Source: Bacteroidota bacterium
Lineage (GTDB): Bacteria > Bacteroidota > Ignavibacteria > UBA10030 > UBA8401
DNA: 6,767 bases
NCBI GenBank assembly: GCA_030824175.1
Contig: JAVBYH010000196.1
Location: 1-6,767, forward strand
Direction: 5' to 3'
Position 1 is the first letter of the stretch; the number at the start of each line of letters is the position of its first letter. The notes beneath the pieces were generated by a model. It was given only the letters and a program-made list of their open reading frames with translations, was not told where the DNA came from and did no database searches. Below, piece by piece: positions 5,381-6,767 of this stretch. The position numbers and the translations under genes are program-made.

Positions 5381-6767
5381 TTACTTTACCATGAGCATCT
5401 TCTTCATGGACACGCTGCCTGCGGATGTGAGGCGCACGAAGTACGTGCCGGAGGACAGATTCTTTCCGTCGAATGTGGCGCGCTGGTAGCGCCCCGCCTC
5501 TGCCACCGCGTCGAACAGGACGGCGACCTGCTGTCCCATCGTGTTGTACACTGTCATCGTCGCGCGGCCCGTCTCGGCCACGGTGAAGTCGATCGACGTC
5601 GAGGGATTGAACGGGTTCGGGTAGTTCTGCGACAGTGTGAACTCCTTCGGTGCAGCACCGGCCTCGACCTCTATCTCGTTCGAGTACGTGAACGCACCGT
5701 CCCTGTCGACCTGCTTCAGGCGATACGCGAACGTGCCCGACCCGTCCGTCCTGTCGGCGAACGTGTACGAGTTCGGCGCGTTCGTCGTGCCGTGTCCGTC
5801 TACATATCCCGTCTTCATCCACTGCTTCGCGCTCCCGTCGATTGCCGCTGCGCGCTCGATCTCGAAGCCCGCGTTGTTCACTTCAGTGGCAGTCTCCCAT
5901 CTCAGAAGCACCTCTTTGCGCGAAGCGGTGCCTGTGAACGACGTGAGTTCCACAGGCAGCGGCTCGCTCACCGTGGTTGTCGCCGCGATCGTCTGGTAGT
6001 CGATAGTCACGCTCACTCCGCCTGTGCCGGTGATGCTGCCCGCCGTGAAGAGCACTGTTCCGCTGCCGCCGGCAAACTGTGTCGCGGCGGCTGAGAGCGT
6101 GCCAAGCAGCGGTGAACCGAACGAGCATCCGACTGCCGGGAACGCGCCGAGTGCTGCCCCATCGATCGCTCCCCCGGAATTCCTTCCGAAGAAATCGGCC
6201 GTGAAGAGGCACCCGCCGCCTGCCGGCGTGGGATTCACAGCGGGGTTGAGCCGAAGTTGCAGCCACCGGTAGGCGTCCACTCCAACCACCGCAAATTCTT
6301 CCGGTCCGGAATTCTGTCCCCACCAATTATCGACGATGGCGCTGTTATCAGCACGCGCGTAAACGGCCGAGCCGCCCGCGTAATCGACGGCGGTGTTAAT
6401 GAAGAACCGCGAGCAGGTGATGTTGGCACCCCCTGTGAAGCCGATGTAAATCGCGCCCCCCTTGCCGTTCGATGCGCTGATGGAGTTCGCCTGGTAACTG
6501 TTCCCCGTGAAGAGCGCTTCGCCGCTCAGCAGCGCAACCGCGCCGCCGCCGTTGCCGGCCGTGTTGCCCGATGTGTTGCCCACGAACGTTGAGCCAAAGA
6601 TCTGCAGCCAGCCGTTGTCGGGACTGTCGAACCCGACCGCGCCGCCGCTCGTGCCCGCGGCAGAGTTCGACGTAAACGTGCACGATTCGAATGAGAGTGA
6701 GCCGCCGCCGATATTCGCGACGGCGCCACCGAACGCGCCGACTGCGAGTTGCTGGTTGCCTGTGAAT
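5381..6767 (-). CDS. Secreted parallel beta-helix protein with C-terminal T9SS sorting domain, N-terminus outside window
   Basis: 461 residues are visible; the frame is open to the right edge, so the start is missing. The GTG at 6583 is internal, because the repeat pattern continues upstream of it. Visible residues 1-150 are a right-handed beta-helix built from imperfect repeats with GGA(V/I) turns and FTGN/FTSN steps, like polymorphic outer-membrane protein repeats. They end in the NNWWG-type cap motif (NWWGQNSGP, about 147-155). A Gly/Ala-rich spacer with two Cys (about 180 to 215) follows. A fibronectin type III-like domain runs about 269-374 (PVELTSF opening, LLRWETATEVNNAGFEIER, FAYRLKQVDRDG). 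The last 87 residues (375-461) are a type A T9SS sorting domain: NYPNPFNPSTSIDF, YNTMGQQV, SGTYFVRL and the terminal KKMLMVK. The protein should cross the outer membrane by T9SS and be released or attached at the surface with the sorting domain removed. The ligand or substrate of the beta-helix cannot be told; adhesion and polysaccharide binding or cleavage are both known for this fold. Confidence 0.93.
   Translation of the reverse strand, partial: FTGNQQLAVGAFGGAVANIGGGSLSFESCTFTSNSAAGTSGGAVGFDSPDNGWLQIFGSTFVGNTSGNTAGNGGGAVALLSGEALFTGNSYQANSISASNGKGGAIYIGFTGGANITCSRFFINTAVDYAGGSAVYARADNSAIVDNWWGQNSGPEEFAVVGVDAYRWLQLRLNPAVNPTPAGGGCLFTADFFGRNSGGAIDGAALGAFPAVGCSFGSPLLGTLSAAATQFAGGSGTVLFTAGSITGTGGVSVTIDYQTIAATTTVSEPLPVELTSFTGTASRKEVLLRWETATEVNNAGFEIERAAAIDGSAKQWMKTGYVDGHGTTNAPNSYTFADRTDGSGTFAYRLKQVDRDGAFTYSNEIEVEAGAAPKEFTLSQNYPNPFNPSTSIDFTVAETGRATMTVYNTMGQQVAVLFDAVAEAGRYQRATFDGKNLSSGTYFVRLTSAGSVSMKKMLMVK

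Overview
The window reads as a GC-rich bacterial chromosome segment from the Bacteroidota/Chlorobiota/Ignavibacteria side of the tree. The best evidence is the right-hand gene, which ends in a type IX secretion (T9SS) type A sorting domain with the NYPNPFNPST motif that is frequent in Ignavibacteria-like and related lineages. Species cannot be named from this sequence. Every gene I can support lies on the minus strand, so transcription runs from right to left.

Right to left: (1) The 3' end of a secreted parallel beta-helix protein with a fibronectin-like domain and a T9SS sorting domain (5381 to the window edge), closed by an intrinsic terminator at 5305-5333. (2) A textbook -35/-10 promoter (5252-5280) drives an SPFH/Band-7 membrane protein (4346-5218). 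This overlaps by one base (TGATG) with a small Arc-type ribbon-helix-helix protein (4140-4346). A lipoprotein with an Ig-like domain and a GH128/Asl1-type glycoside hydrolase domain (2899-4065) follows, and the unit ends at a strong intrinsic terminator (2825-2856). (3) A second promoter, with consensus boxes and 17-base spacing (2769-2797), drives a signal-peptide-bearing beta-rich plus coiled-coil envelope protein (1605-2735). Ten bases further is a membrane-anchored PP2C-family protein (164-1594), and then the first 27 codons of another gene that runs off the left edge (1-81).

Taken together this is an envelope-centred region. It holds a secreted T9SS cargo, a stomatin-like membrane scaffold with its own small DNA-binding partner, a lipid-anchored glucanase-like enzyme, and a two-gene envelope/phosphatase unit. 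The most notable points are a PP2C domain that has lost several signature residues, including one core metal ligand (Asp to Asn), the translationally coupled SPFH and RHH genes with a dyad over their promoter, and the E. coli-like promoters in a T9SS-bearing genome. I saw no RNA genes, CRISPR arrays, insertion sequences or integration sites. No gene-free stretch exceeds about 165 bases.
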